This document shows positions 28,599 to 37,045 of a stretch of 64,000 bases of DNA, in pieces (the stretch's first letter is position 1; the number at the start of each line of letters is the position of its first letter). This DNA is from Halocynthiibacter namhaensis (GTDB lineage: Bacteria > Pseudomonadota > Alphaproteobacteria > Rhodobacterales > Rhodobacteraceae). A model generated the notes under the pieces. The model had not been told where the DNA came from. It saw only the letters and a list, made by a program, of their open reading frames with translations, and ran no database searches. The stretch is taken from contig NZ_JWIF01000074.1 of NCBI RefSeq assembly GCF_000812685.1, positions 241,785 through 305,784 on the forward strand, written 5' to 3'. A program made the position numbers and the translations under genes.

Positions 28599-28610
28599 TG
28601 TCAATTGACA
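28599..28610. promoter_or_regulatory. Palindromic operator candidate between iorA and tetR
   Basis: TGTCAATTGACA is a perfect 12-bp palindrome in the 92-bp gap between the divergent genes. Related half-sites (TGTCAAG just to the left, CTGTCAGAG near 28625) flank it, and the right half contains TTGACA, a possible -35 for the regulator. It is the natural target of the adjacent TetR protein, giving autoregulation and control of iorAB. Confidence 0.5.
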
Positions 28611-28639
28611 TTTTTCACCAAAACTGTCAGAGACGGCAT

Positions 28640-29251
28640 ATGACGATTGACACGCAGACCATCCCCACCGCCCAAAGCGCTGATCCCAAGGTGTATTCCA
28701 TCCTAGAGGCGGCCTTTACCTGTTTTGTGAATTACGGTGTGCAACGCACGTCGATGGCCGATATTGCCAAGGCTGCGGGCATGTCACGTCCGGCACTATA
28801 TCTGCATTTCCCCAATAAAGACGCGATTCTAAGTGGTCTGGTGCATGGGTATTTCCAGAAGGCCTCTGCGGATATGACACAGGCGCTGGCCCAACCCGGA
28901 ACGCCAGCGCAGCGCTTGTTGGCCGCGATGCATGCGAAGGATGGGGATATGTTGGAAAAACTAATGGCGACCCCACATGGGCCGGAACTTTTGGATGTGA
29001 AACGCACTGCGGCAAGTGATATTGTGGCCCAGGGCGAAGCGCAGATGAAGGCGGTATTTTCGGACTGGATCAGGCAAGGCCTATCTGATGGGTTTTTAAC
29101 CATGGCCCGAGTTCCCGGCACGCCCGAGAGCTTCGCACATACTTTATTGCTGACATTGATTGGTCTTAAGACGGGTTTCACCACCGTTGAAAGCTATCGC
29201 GAAAGCCAACGTCAAATTGCGGAAAGCTTTGGTGCGATGTTGCAAGCGTAG
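28640..29251 (+). CDS. TetR/AcrR family transcriptional regulator
   Basis: A 203-residue regulator. Residues 15-60 are a TetR HTH (ILEAAFTCFVNYGVQRTSM, then DIAKAAGMSRPALYLHFPNK); the rest is the all-helical ligand and dimer domain. It is divergent from iorA-iorB and is probably their repressor, responding to substrate or product. The start at 28640 is chosen because upstream in-frame codons extend through the operator region. Its stop codon abuts repeat copy B. Confidence 0.9.
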   Translation: MTIDTQTIPTAQSADPKVYSILEAAFTCFVNYGVQRTSMADIAKAAGMSRPALYLHFPNKDAILSGLVHGYFQKASADMTQALAQPGTPAQRLLAAMHAKDGDMLEKLMATPHGPELLDVKRTAASDIVAQGEAQMKAVFSDWIRQGLSDGFLTMARVPGTPESFAHTLLLTLIGLKTGFTTVESYRESQRQIAESFGAMLQA

Positions 29252-29252
29252 C

Positions 29253-29299
29253 GGGGGCCAGCCCCCGCACCCCCGGGATATTTGCACTGATAAGAAAGG
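29253..29299 (+). repeat. Structured intergenic repeat, copy B
   Basis: GGGGGCCAGCCCCC hairpin, GCA instead of the second hairpin, then CCCCCGGGATATTTGC and ACTGATAAGAAAG. It starts one base after the tetR stop codon. With copy C in opposite orientation it fills the gap between tetR and kynA. Confidence 0.75.
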
Positions 29300-29313
29300 C
29301 ATGAGGTTTTCTA

Positions 29314-29369
29314 TTTCTTTTCAGTAAAAATATCTCGGGGGAGTCCCGCAGGGACGGGGGCTGGCCCCC
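29314..29369 (-). repeat. Structured intergenic repeat, copy C
   Basis: On the minus strand: GGGGGCCAGCCCCC hairpin, second hairpin GTCCC-TGC-GGGAC, a linker, then CCCCCGAGATATTTTT and ACTGAAAAGAAA. It lies seven bases past the kynA stop and faces copy B head to head by its tails. Confidence 0.75.
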
Positions 29370-29376
29370 TTTGATC

Positions 29377-30222
29377 TTACAGTTCGGTACGTAAATGCCA
29401 AAGTTCAGGGAAGATCTCTACATCCAGCATCTTGCGCAGATAGCTTGTACCGGATGTGCCGCCGGTGCCGCGCTTGAATCCAATGATGCGTTCGACCGTT
29501 GTGACGTGGTTAAAGCGCCAGCGGCGGAAATAATCCTCAAAATCAACCAGTTTTTCTGCCAACTCATAGAGTTCCCAATATTTGGACGGGTCTTTATAGA
29601 CCACACTCCAGGCTTGCATCACGGCGTCATTGGCGTGATAGGCATCAGATAGATCGCGGTTCAGGACATCATCGGGGACCGATATTCCGCCCGCATTCAG
29701 CGCGCGCAGGGCGACGTCGTAAAGCGAGGGTTCTTGCAATTCCGCCATCAAGGGCCCGACATATTCTTCGCGATGGGCATGGGGCTTTAGCATGGCTTTG
29801 TTGCGATTGCCGACCATGAATTCGACCAGGCGATATTGCCAGGATTGAAATCCCGAACTTTGGCCCAAAGTCTCGCGGAAGGTGGTGTAATCAGAGGGTG
29901 TCATCGTGCGCAAGACATCCCAGGCATTGTTGAGTTGTTCGAAAATGCGGGCCACACGCGACAGCATTTTGAAAGCCGGGCGGGTTTCGCCTGCCAGTAA
30001 TAGTTTGCGCGCGGCACGCAATTCATGGATCGCAAGGCGCATCCAGAGTTCGGATGTTTGGTGCTGAATGATGAACAACATTTCATCATGGGCGTCAGAC
30101 ACCGGGTTTTGCGCCGAAAGGATCGGATCAAGTGACAGGTAATCGGAATAGGACATCCGCCCGTCAAAGCGCATTTGTGGGCCGTCATCTTCAGGATTGA
30201 AGGGGCATTTTTGTTCAGTCAT
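29377..30222 (-). CDS. kynA: Tryptophan 2,3-dioxygenase
   Basis: A 281-residue heme dioxygenase opening the indole ring of L-tryptophan to N-formylkynurenine, the first step of the kynurenine route. Visible family blocks are FIIQHQTSELWMRL (substrate and heme pocket), the SSGFQSWQYRLVEF segment, the RWRFNHVTTVERIIG helix carrying the proximal heme histidine, and GTGGTSGTSYLRK. It is the last gene of the operon; its ATG overlaps the GNAT gene stop (ATGA). Confidence 0.96.
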   Translation of the reverse strand: MTEQKCPFNPEDDGPQMRFDGRMSYSDYLSLDPILSAQNPVSDAHDEMLFIIQHQTSELWMRLAIHELRAARKLLLAGETRPAFKMLSRVARIFEQLNNAWDVLRTMTPSDYTTFRETLGQSSGFQSWQYRLVEFMVGNRNKAMLKPHAHREEYVGPLMAELQEPSLYDVALRALNAGGISVPDDVLNRDLSDAYHANDAVMQAWSVVYKDPSKYWELYELAEKLVDFEDYFRRWRFNHVTTVERIIGFKRGTGGTSGTSYLRKMLDVEIFPELWHLRTEL

Positions 30223-30749
30223 TTTGTGTCTCGTATGATATGCGACATGCGGAAACGCTGGATCTCGACGCCGTCGCGGGTAATGGTTTCTGGGGCATCC
30301 ACCTGCCAGCCGTTCCTTTCAAAGAAGGGCCGTGCAAGGTGGCTTGCCTCAGTGTGCAGGCGGGTTAGGTCAGCACCGCGCGCCCATTCATACAATTGGT
30401 CATAGAGATTTTGCGCCAGGCCGCGACCCATCCAGCAGGACCGCACAAAGGCGAGGTCAAGGTGGCCGTTTCGTTCCATCGCGAAAAAGCCTTCAAGACG
30501 TCCCGGCTGATCAGGGTTTTCAGCCACGATGGCAACCATATCAAGCATCTTATCCGGGGTCTCAGGGCGGAAACCATCAAGAGGCGCCCAAGCCGCGCGT
30601 TGCGCAGGCGTGTAAGCCCGCGCCGCACCATTATGTACGGCGTCATAATAGACGTCGAAACCGGCGCGGCGGTCACTTTCGCGATATGGACGCAGGATGA
30701 GATCACTTAGGTGACACGGCTTTTGATCTTGTATTCTGGCTTGTCCCAT
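30219..30749 (-). CDS. GNAT family N-acetyltransferase
   Basis: A 176-residue GNAT protein. The acetyl-CoA-binding region includes a Q/R-x-x-G-x-A-like WMGRGLAQNLYDQL loop and helix, and the C-terminal strand pattern ASHLARPFFERNGWQ fits family motif B. It overlaps kynU by 43 bases and kynA by four, so all three genes should be translationally coupled. GGAG eight bases before the ATG, inside kynU, supports this start. The setting suggests acetylation of a kynurenine-pathway compound, but protein N-acetylation or an unrelated role is possible. Confidence 0.85.
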   Translation of the reverse strand: MGQARIQDQKPCHLSDLILRPYRESDRRAGFDVYYDAVHNGAARAYTPAQRAAWAPLDGFRPETPDKMLDMVAIVAENPDQPGRLEGFFAMERNGHLDLAFVRSCWMGRGLAQNLYDQLYEWARGADLTRLHTEASHLARPFFERNGWQVDAPETITRDGVEIQRFRMSHIIRDTK

Positions 30750-31900
30750 AGGTCGTTCTCCATCACGTCTTTCAGGATGGACACTGCGCCGTCAACGTCG
30801 GCCTCATTAATGTAAAGCGGGGTAAAGCCAAATCGGATGATGTTAGGTGCGCGGAAATCACCGATCACACCGCGTGCAATCATGGCTTGCATGATGGCGT
30901 AGCCCTCAGCGTGACGGAAAGACACTTGGCTGCCGCGTTTCGTGCCATCACGCGGTGAGGCAAGCGTCAGGGTTGGACAGGTGGCTTCAACCCCCGCAAT
31001 GAACCGATCACACAGGTTGATCGAAGCCTTGCGAATATCCTGCATGTCGATCTGATCCCAGATGTCCATCGAGGCTTCCAACGCGGCGAGTTGGAACACC
31101 GGCGGGGTGCCAACGCGCATACGTTCAATGCCCGCACCTGGGCGGTAGTCCAAATCAAATGCGAAAGGTGCGTCATGACCAAGCCAGCCAGACAGGGCCG
31201 GGCGCGCCACGTCTTGGTGACGGGGTGCCACATAGATAAACGCCGGGCCACCGGGGCCAGAATTCAGGTATTTATAGGTGCAACCGACAGCGAAATCAGC
31301 ATTGCAACCCGCCAGATCCACGGGCAGGGCCCCTGCGGAATGGGCCAAATCCCAGATGGTGATAATGCCAAGGGATTGCGCCTTTGCGGTTAGGGCTTTC
31401 ATGTCATGCATGCGTCCTGTGCGGTAATCCACCTCGGTCAACATCAGAACGGCGATGTCTTCCGAGAGGGCGTCTTCAACCGCTTCCGGCTCCACTGTGC
31501 GCAGCGCGTAATCGTCGCCCATGGTTTTGCACAGCCCATCCGCCATGTATAAATCCGTCGGGAAATTGCCATTGTCAGACAGCACGATTTTACGGTCTGG
31601 GTTCATTTCGAGGGCTGAGGCCACGGCCTGATAGACTTTGATCGATAATGTGTCGCCCATGACAATTGTGTTTTTCTCGGCGCCAACCAAACGCGCGATA
31701 CGGTCGCCAAGGTCGGTGGGCTTGTTCATCCATCCGGCCTTGTTCCAACCGGTGATCAACATGTCGCCCCATTCATCCGTGATGGTGCGTTCAACTTTCG
31801 CGGCGGTGGCCCAAGGCATCGCACCCAAAGAATTCCCATCAAGGTAAATCATGCCCTTCGGAATGTGGAACATCGCTTTGGTGGTGGCGAAATCGGGCAT
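30707..31900 (-). CDS. kynU: Kynureninase
   Basis: A 397-residue PLP enzyme splitting kynurenine to anthranilate and alanine. The PLP lysine is Lys210 (GCTYKYLNSGPGGPAF), preceded by the cofactor-binding segment IWDLAHSAGALPVDL. The ATG at 31900 is preferred because GGAGAG lies close upstream and conserved sequence (MIYLDGNSLG) begins soon after; the in-frame ATG at 31999 would run through the operator. First gene of the kynU-GNAT-kynA operon. No formamidase gene (kynB) is present in the window. Confidence 0.96.
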   Translation of the reverse strand: MPDFATTKAMFHIPKGMIYLDGNSLGAMPWATAAKVERTITDEWGDMLITGWNKAGWMNKPTDLGDRIARLVGAEKNTIVMGDTLSIKVYQAVASALEMNPDRKIVLSDNGNFPTDLYMADGLCKTMGDDYALRTVEPEAVEDALSEDIAVLMLTEVDYRTGRMHDMKALTAKAQSLGIITIWDLAHSAGALPVDLAGCNADFAVGCTYKYLNSGPGGPAFIYVAPRHQDVARPALSGWLGHDAPFAFDLDYRPGAGIERMRVGTPPVFQLAALEASMDIWDQIDMQDIRKASINLCDRFIAGVEATCPTLTLASPRDGTKRGSQVSFRHAEGYAIMQAMIARGVIGDFRAPNIIRFGFTPLYINEADVDGAVSILKDVMENDLWDKPEYKIKSRVT

Positions 31901-31920
31901 GGGTCTCTCCGGTTTTATAA

Positions 31921-31942
31921 GATGCTTCATGCATAAAGCATC
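31921..31942. promoter_or_regulatory. 22-bp palindromic operator candidate upstream of kynU
   Basis: GATGCTT and AAGCATC form perfect 7-bp arms around C-ATGCAT-A, a near-perfect 22-bp palindrome with a single off-symmetry pair. It sits 21 bases upstream of the kynU start codon, over the likely transcription start. The regulator is not adjacent. The 309-bp gap to pntA otherwise holds only the second palindrome and AT-rich sequence. Confidence 0.55.
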
Positions 31943-32001
31943 CTGCCTTGGCAAAAAGCAAGTGTGAAGACGAAATCGCCCGATAGATTCGGGGTGCAAT
32001 G

Positions 32002-32017
32002 GTATGCGAATGCATAC
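32002..32017. promoter_or_regulatory. Second palindrome upstream of kynU
   Basis: GTATGC and GCATAC form perfect 6-bp arms around GAAT, 60 bp upstream of the first palindrome (centre to centre about 78 bp). Both share an ATGCAT/TGCATA core, suggesting one regulator binding twice. A GntR- or Lrp-type protein is plausible but not shown. Confidence 0.4.
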
Positions 32018-32209
32018 TTTTCCCTTTGCCGAAAGTTTTTCAAAATTCCCCGCATTTTTTGACGGCGAAACATCATCACGGTTGCGTCATGCTGTTGTGA
32101 AATATTGTTACTCAGGTTAAGCAGTCTGGGACTGAAAAATGTCGCACATGGCAACTATATTGTCGTGGCGGAGATTTTTCCGGAATGTAGTAGGAATAGG
32201 GGAACAGGT

Positions 32210-33781
32210 TTGAAAATCGGGGCACCAAAGGAAACATTTGCCGGGGAAGCGCGCGTTGCTATGACGCCGGATTCGGCGATACAATTGCAAAAATTGGGCT
32301 ATGACTGCGCGATTGAAAGCGGCGCGGGCGAAGCTGCGGGTTTTTCCAACGCAATGTATAAAGACGCCAATGTCGAGGTTCTCAAAACCGGCGCGGCGCT
32401 GTTTAAGGCCTGTGATATCGTGGCCAAAGTACGCCAACCTGATGCGACGGAATTGAAACGTTTGCACAAAGATCAGACGCTGATCTCCTTCTTTAATCCG
32501 GCGGCCAACGACGACGGCATGGAAGCAGCGAAAGCCAAGGGCGCAAACGTCATCGCCATGGAAATGGTGCCACGTATTTCGCGTGCGCAGAAAATGGATG
32601 CCCTGTCATCCATGGCCAATATCGCGGGTTATCGCGCGGTGATTGAGGCGGGCAACAACTTTGGTCGCTTCTTCACGGGTCAAATCACAGCAGCGGGCAA
32701 AGTGCCCCCGGCGAAGGTTTTGATCGTTGGTGCGGGCGTTGCAGGTTTGGCGGCGATTGGCACATCCACAAGCCTTGGCGCGATCACATTGGCGTTTGAC
32801 GTGCGGCCTGAAGCTGCGGAACAAGTTGAATCCATGGGGGCCGAATTTGTCTACCTCGACTTTGAGGAAGAACAGGCGGACGGCGCGTCCTCTGGTGGTT
32901 ATGCCTCTGTGTCTTCCCCCGAGTTCCGCGAAGCGCAGCTTGCGAAATTCCGTGAACTCGCACCTGACGTTGACATCGTGATCACCACAGCCCTGATCCC
33001 GAACCGCGAAGCGCCGGAATTATGGACCGAAGACATGGTCGCCATGATGAAACCGGGTTCCGTGATCGTGGACCTGGCGGCTGAAAAAGGCGGCAACTGT
33101 AAACTGACCGTGATGGATGAGAAAATCGTCACAGATAATGGCGTGACGATTGTGGGTTACACCGATTTCCCATCGCGCATGGCGGCCCAGGCATCGACCC
33201 TGTATGCGACCAATATCCGTCACATGATGGCTGATTTGACCCCTGAAAAGGACGGCCAGATCAATCACAACATGGAAGATGACGTGATCCGCGGCGCGAC
33301 CGTGGCCTTTGAGGGCGAGATCACCTTCCCGCCACCGCCGCCAAAAGTCCAAGCGATTGCCGCGAAACCCAAGGACGTCGTTCCAGAACTGACGCCCGAG
33401 GAAAAACGCGCGGCAGAAACCGCAGCGTTCCAAGCCCAGACCAAACAACAGGTGATCCTGCTGTCGGTTGGCGCGGCCTTCTTGCTGGGTGTGGGGCTTG
33501 TGGCCCCAGCCAGCTTTATGCAGCATTTCATCGTCTTTGTGCTGTCGATTTTCATCGGTTTCCAGGTGATCTGGGGCGTGGCACATTCATTGCACACACC
33601 GCTTATGGCGGTGACCAACGCAATTTCTTCCATCGTGATTTTGGGTGCCTTGATGCAGATCGGATCCGGGTCGTTCCTGGTGATCCTCCTGTCGAGCCTC
33701 GCGGTGTTTATGGCCGGGATCAACATCTTTGGCGGCTTCATGGTGACACGGCGTATGCTCGCCATGTTCCAGAAATCTTAA
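32210..33781 (+). CDS. pntA: NAD(P) transhydrogenase alpha subunit
   Basis: A 523-residue subunit of the proton-translocating transhydrogenase that makes NADPH from NADH using the proton gradient. It contains the NAD(H)-binding domain I (GAGVAG at 174-179, [12 protein letters not shown] nearby) and, after a Pro-rich linker, membrane helices of domain II (from about residue 410). The single-chain form contrasts with the split PntAA/PntAB of some alphaproteobacteria. TTG at 32210 is taken as the start: AGGGGA lies just upstream and the conserved KIGAPKE opening follows at once, while the in-frame ATG at 32105 adds 35 unrelated residues. Confidence 0.95.
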   Translation: MKIGAPKETFAGEARVAMTPDSAIQLQKLGYDCAIESGAGEAAGFSNAMYKDANVEVLKTGAALFKACDIVAKVRQPDATELKRLHKDQTLISFFNPAANDDGMEAAKAKGANVIAMEMVPRISRAQKMDALSSMANIAGYRAVIEAGNNFGRFFTGQITAAGKVPPAKVLIVGAGVAGLAAIGTSTSLGAITLAFDVRPEAAEQVESMGAEFVYLDFEEEQADGASSGGYASVSSPEFREAQLAKFRELAPDVDIVITTALIPNREAPELWTEDMVAMMKPGSVIVDLAAEKGGNCKLTVMDEKIVTDNGVTIVGYTDFPSRMAAQASTLYATNIRHMMADLTPEKDGQINHNMEDDVIRGATVAFEGEITFPPPPPKVQAIAAKPKDVVPELTPEEKRAAETAAFQAQTKQQVILLSVGAAFLLGVGLVAPASFMQHFIVFVLSIFIGFQVIWGVAHSLHTPLMAVTNAISSIVILGALMQIGSGSFLVILLSSLAVFMAGINIFGGFMVTRRMLAMFQKS

Positions 33782-33794
33782 GGGGGCCGAATAC

Positions 33795-35228
33795 ATGGAT
33801 TACGGTTTTACAACAGCGGCTTATGTCGTCGCAGCGGTTCTTTTCATTCTGTCGCTTGGGGGGCTTTCCAGCCAGGAAAACGCCAAGCGCGCGATCTGGT
33901 ATGGCATTGTCGGCATGGCTTTGGCCGTTGCGGCGACGCTTATGGGGCCGGGCTCTGGCCTGTGGTTCCTGTCGATCGTTTTGATCGCAGGGGGTGCTGT
34001 GATCGGCTGGCAATTGGCCAATAAAGTGCAGATGACACAGATGCCTGAACTGGTGGCAGCGATGCATTCACTTGTCGGTCTGGCAGCGGTGTTCATCGGC
34101 TATAACGCCCATCTTGAATTGGGCAATGTTCTGGCGATGACAGCAGATGAGAAACACGGTTTGGAGGGTTTTGCAGCCCTTCTGGCCCATAAATCAGGCG
34201 TTGAAATTGCGATCCTTCGGGTCGAGCTGTTCCTTGGCGTCTTTATCGGTGCCGTGACTTTCACAGGTTCCATCGTTGCTTATGGCAAATTGGCGGGCAA
34301 GTTGAATTCCAAGGCGGAAAAACTGCCCGGCGGTCATATGTTGAACGCGGGTGCTGCGGCGATTTCTGTTTTGACGTTGATTTGGTATTTCAACACAGGC
34401 GGTTTCTTTCCGCTGTTCCTGATGACCTTGGCGGCGCTGTTCATCGGCTACCACCTGATCATGGGCATTGGCGGCGCGGATATGCCGGTTGTTGTGTCCA
34501 TGTTGAACAGCTATTCCGGCTGGGCTGCGGCGGCGATTGGTTTCAGCCTCGGCAATGATCTGTTGATCGTTGTGGGCGCGCTTGTGGGCTCAAGCGGGGC
34601 GATCCTGTCTTACATCATGTGCAAGGCGATGAACCGGTCGTTTGTGTCGGTGATCCTGGGCGGCTTTGGCGGCACCACGGGCCCTGCGATGGAAGTTGAA
34701 GGCGAACAGATCGCGATTGAAGCCGATGGCGTGGCCAGCGCTTTGGATGAGGCCGACAGCATTGTCATCATCCCGGGTTACGGCATGGCGGTGGCCCAGG
34801 CACAACAAAACGTGGCTGAACTGACCCGTCGTTTGCGTGCCAAAGGCAAGACCGTGCGCTTTGCGATCCACCCTGTTGCGGGGCGTCTGCCTGGCCATAT
34901 GAACGTGCTGCTGGCCGAAGCCAAAGTGCCCTATGACATCGTGATGGAGATGGATGAAATCAACGATGATTTCCCTGAAACCGACGTGGCGATTGTGATC
35001 GGGTCCAATGACATCGTGAACCCGGCAGCCCAAGAAGATCCCAACAGCCCAATCGCGGGCATGCCGGTTCTGGAATGCTGGAAAGCCAAGCAGGTGTTTG
35101 TGTCCAAACGCGGTCAAGGTACCGGTTATTCCGGCATCGAAAATCCATTGTTCTTCAAGGAAAACACCCGGATGTTTTATGGCGATGCGAAAGCCAGCTT
35201 GGATCAATTGCTGACGATGATTCAGTAG
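33795..35228 (+). CDS. pntB: NAD(P) transhydrogenase beta subunit
   Basis: A 477-residue partner of PntA with several membrane helices (domain II) in the first 260 residues and the NADP(H)-binding domain III at the C-terminus: [13 protein letters not shown], then [21 protein letters not shown] and [11 protein letters not shown], with a [10 protein letters not shown] loop. It begins 13 bases after pntA and the pair ends in a strong terminator. Confidence 0.97.
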   Translation: MDYGFTTAAYVVAAVLFILSLGGLSSQENAKRAIWYGIVGMALAVAATLMGPGSGLWFLSIVLIAGGAVIGWQLANKVQMTQMPELVAAMHSLVGLAAVFIGYNAHLELGNVLAMTADEKHGLEGFAALLAHKSGVEIAILRVELFLGVFIGAVTFTGSIVAYGKLAGKLNSKAEKLPGGHMLNAGAAAISVLTLIWYFNTGGFFPLFLMTLAALFIGYHLIMGIGGADMPVVVSMLNSYSGWAAAAIGFSLGNDLLIVVGALVGSSGAILSYIMCKAMNRSFVSVILGGFGGTTGPAMEVEGEQIAIEADGVASALDEADSIVIIPGYGMAVAQAQQNVAELTRRLRAKGKTVRFAIHPVAGRLPGHMNVLLAEAKVPYDIVMEMDEINDDFPETDVAIVIGSNDIVNPAAQEDPNSPIAGMPVLECWKAKQVFVSKRGQGTGYSGIENPLFFKENTRMFYGDAKASLDQLLTMIQ

Positions 35229-35250
35229 GATAACTGGAAAATGAAATGGA

Positions 35251-35278
35251 AAAGGCCCGCAATATTGCGGGCCTTTTT
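35251..35278 (+). terminator. Intrinsic terminator of pntAB
   Basis: AAAGGCCCGCAAT and ATTGCGGGCCTTT pair almost end to end (13-bp stem with a tight AT-rich turn), followed by a T tract. Confidence 0.92.
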
Positions 35279-35296
35279 GTATTTGTGATGTGGCCT

Positions 35297-35416
35297 TTAA
35301 TGACAGTGATATGGGCGCGAGCCCGCATGACAGCCATCTTTATTAGTGCCGCCGGAATGGGCGATGGCAGATGTGCAGGTTAAAAGAACGACGAGAAAGG
35401 TAAATACAGATTTCAT
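35297..35416 (-). CDS. 39-residue secreted YHCH/YHYH-motif mini-protein
   Basis: A short gene read directly from the sequence. The first 19 residues are a signal peptide (MKSVFTFLVVLLTCTSAIA), with likely cleavage before His20. The mature peptide of about 20 residues is HSGGTNKDGCHAGSRPYHCH, matching the YHYH-motif small proteins (GGTNxxGCHxxxxxYHCH pattern). Two Cys and four His make metal binding or a disulfide likely. It converges with pntAB and is read toward the pntAB terminator, which could also serve it. The ribosome-binding sequence is weak. Confidence 0.7.
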   Translation of the reverse strand: MKSVFTFLVVLLTCTSAIAHSGGTNKDGCHAGSRPYHCH

Positions 35417-35623
35417 GTGTTAATCCATTATTAAGTAAGGTTAATGGATCAACCGTAGGGTGAAGTAAGCTTATGGGCAATCCCTGACTGCCTTGGGATT
35501 GTGCTGTATACAATGGTATTCTGTAACATCTTGAAAGATATAGATTTTTATCTTTACTACAGGGAGAATTTCGGTTTAGCGTCCGCCTAAGAGACTAGGG
35601 TAAGACTGGGGCAGGACAGGCAG

Positions 35624-36892
35624 ATGAATGCGATTATTGACCATCAGCAGCGTTATGCGCTGGCAAATGAGCTGCACGCGCGGCCTTTTCCAACGCTGAG
35701 TGTTGGCGCGACTGCGATCTATTTGGCGGTGAAGCGCCCGGCGGATGCCGCAAGGCGTGACAGAGGGGCGGATTTGGCCCATCTTTTGGCTTTGCTTGAC
35801 CACTTTGGCGCAGATCATCCCCGGCCTGGTGCCACGCATTATTCTGGGCGTCTTGGCCAGCATCAGATCAAATGGGAAAGCCACACGGAATTCGTGAGCT
35901 ATACGTTATTTGTTGATGGGCGCGGGGTGGACGGTGATGGGTTCGGACTGTTTCCACGCGATTGGCTGATGGAAATGCCTGGGGTCCGCTTGACCTCGGC
36001 CGTGATCCAAGTCAGCGAAAAACCTGCGGATAAGGCCGATCTGGCGCGTGTGTTGAAAGAAGACTTTGTCCCAGAAAGCTTGGCTGCCAGCAATGTGTTG
36101 GATGGGGCCGCAATCATCGCTGGCGATTTTCGCATTGATGCGCAGGGGCAGATGCGGTTTCGGGTGATTGCTGCGCCAAAGACTGGTGCGCAACGGATTG
36201 GCCGGATCGTGCAGCGTCTGTGCGAAATCGAGACCTACAAGGCGATGTCGATGCTGGGATATCAGCGCGCGAAGGATGTGTCACGTGACCTAGGTGGGAT
36301 CGATATGCGTCTTAACCGCTTGATCAATCGGATGAGCGGCGCCGAACCCGAGGCAGTCTTGTCAGCGCTTTTGCCTTTGACGGCGGAATTGGAAGCGATT
36401 TCGGCACAGACGGCGTTTCGGTTTTCGGGCACCCGGGCCTATAGCAGTTTGGTTGCGGATAAGATCGCCGTGCTGCGGGAACGTCGTATTGGCGGGCGGC
36501 AAACCTTTGAGGAGTTCATGTCGCGCCGGTTTGAACCGACGATGCGCACCTCTGAGGCGGTTGAGGCCCAGTTGCAAAATATCTCAGCGCGGGCGTTTCG
36601 AGCGGCAGAATTGCTGCGCACGCGTGTAGAAGTGGAACGTTCTGCACAGAACCAGCTCTTGCTTGAAAGCATGGATCGTCGCGCGGATCAGCAGCTGCAT
36701 TTGCAAAAGACCGTTGAGGGTCTGTCCGTGGTGGCGATCAGCTATTATGCAGTGAATTTGGCAAGCTATGCGCTGTACCCTCTGGCGATACCCGCAGGGT
36801 TGGATAAGGCGATGTTGACAGCGATGCTGATCCCGCCTGTGATTGCTGCGGTTTGGTTGACGGTTCGGCGGATCCGCAATGCGTTGCATTAA
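35624..36892 (+). CDS. DUF3422 family membrane-anchored protein
   Basis: A 422-residue protein of the COG4949/DUF3422 family, common in alpha- and betaproteobacteria and of unknown function. The opening ANELHARPFP is the family signature. A long soluble, partly helical region (with a coiled-coil-like stretch around residues 300-350) precedes two C-terminal transmembrane helices (VVAISYYAVNLASYALYPL and AMLIPPVIAAVWLTV). It stands alone and ends at a terminator, converging with the oppC gene. Confidence 0.9.
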   Translation: MNAIIDHQQRYALANELHARPFPTLSVGATAIYLAVKRPADAARRDRGADLAHLLALLDHFGADHPRPGATHYSGRLGQHQIKWESHTEFVSYTLFVDGRGVDGDGFGLFPRDWLMEMPGVRLTSAVIQVSEKPADKADLARVLKEDFVPESLAASNVLDGAAIIAGDFRIDAQGQMRFRVIAAPKTGAQRIGRIVQRLCEIETYKAMSMLGYQRAKDVSRDLGGIDMRLNRLINRMSGAEPEAVLSALLPLTAELEAISAQTAFRFSGTRAYSSLVADKIAVLRERRIGGRQTFEEFMSRRFEPTMRTSEAVEAQLQNISARAFRAAELLRTRVEVERSAQNQLLLESMDRRADQQLHLQKTVEGLSVVAISYYAVNLASYALYPLAIPAGLDKAMLTAMLIPPVIAAVWLTVRRIRNALH

Positions 36893-36952
36893 ATCCAGCG
36901 AAGATCGCTTGGGCACGTATGGGACATGCGGTGGGGCGTGAATGAGACACAG

Positions 36953-36986
36953 AAAACGGCCCGTGCATTTCTGCCGGGCCGTTTTA
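36953..36986 (+). terminator. Intrinsic terminator of the DUF3422 gene
   Basis: AAAACGGCCCG pairs with CGGGCCGTTTT (11-bp stem, 11-base loop). The T-run is part of the stem and extends beyond it. Confidence 0.88.
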
Positions 36987-36998
36987 TATTGGGTGGTC

Positions 36999-37042
36999 GG
37001 AATTTTTGAAAAATTCCGGAACGGTTTCTTTCAAAGAAACCG
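36999..37042. repeat. Two-hairpin intergenic element, copy 2
   Basis: GGAATTTTTGAAAAATTCC (36999-37017) followed by CGGTTTCTTTC / AAAGAAACCG (37022-37042). The layout and first hairpin match the element at 13276-13320. It lies between the converging DUF3422 and oppC genes, ending four bases before the oppC stop. Confidence 0.65.
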
Positions 37043-37045
37043 GGG

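Noticed and set aside
32105..32209. N-terminal extension of PntA
   Set aside because: The extra 35 residues are unlike any PntA, while TTG at 32210 has a good ribosome-binding site and starts at the conserved opening.
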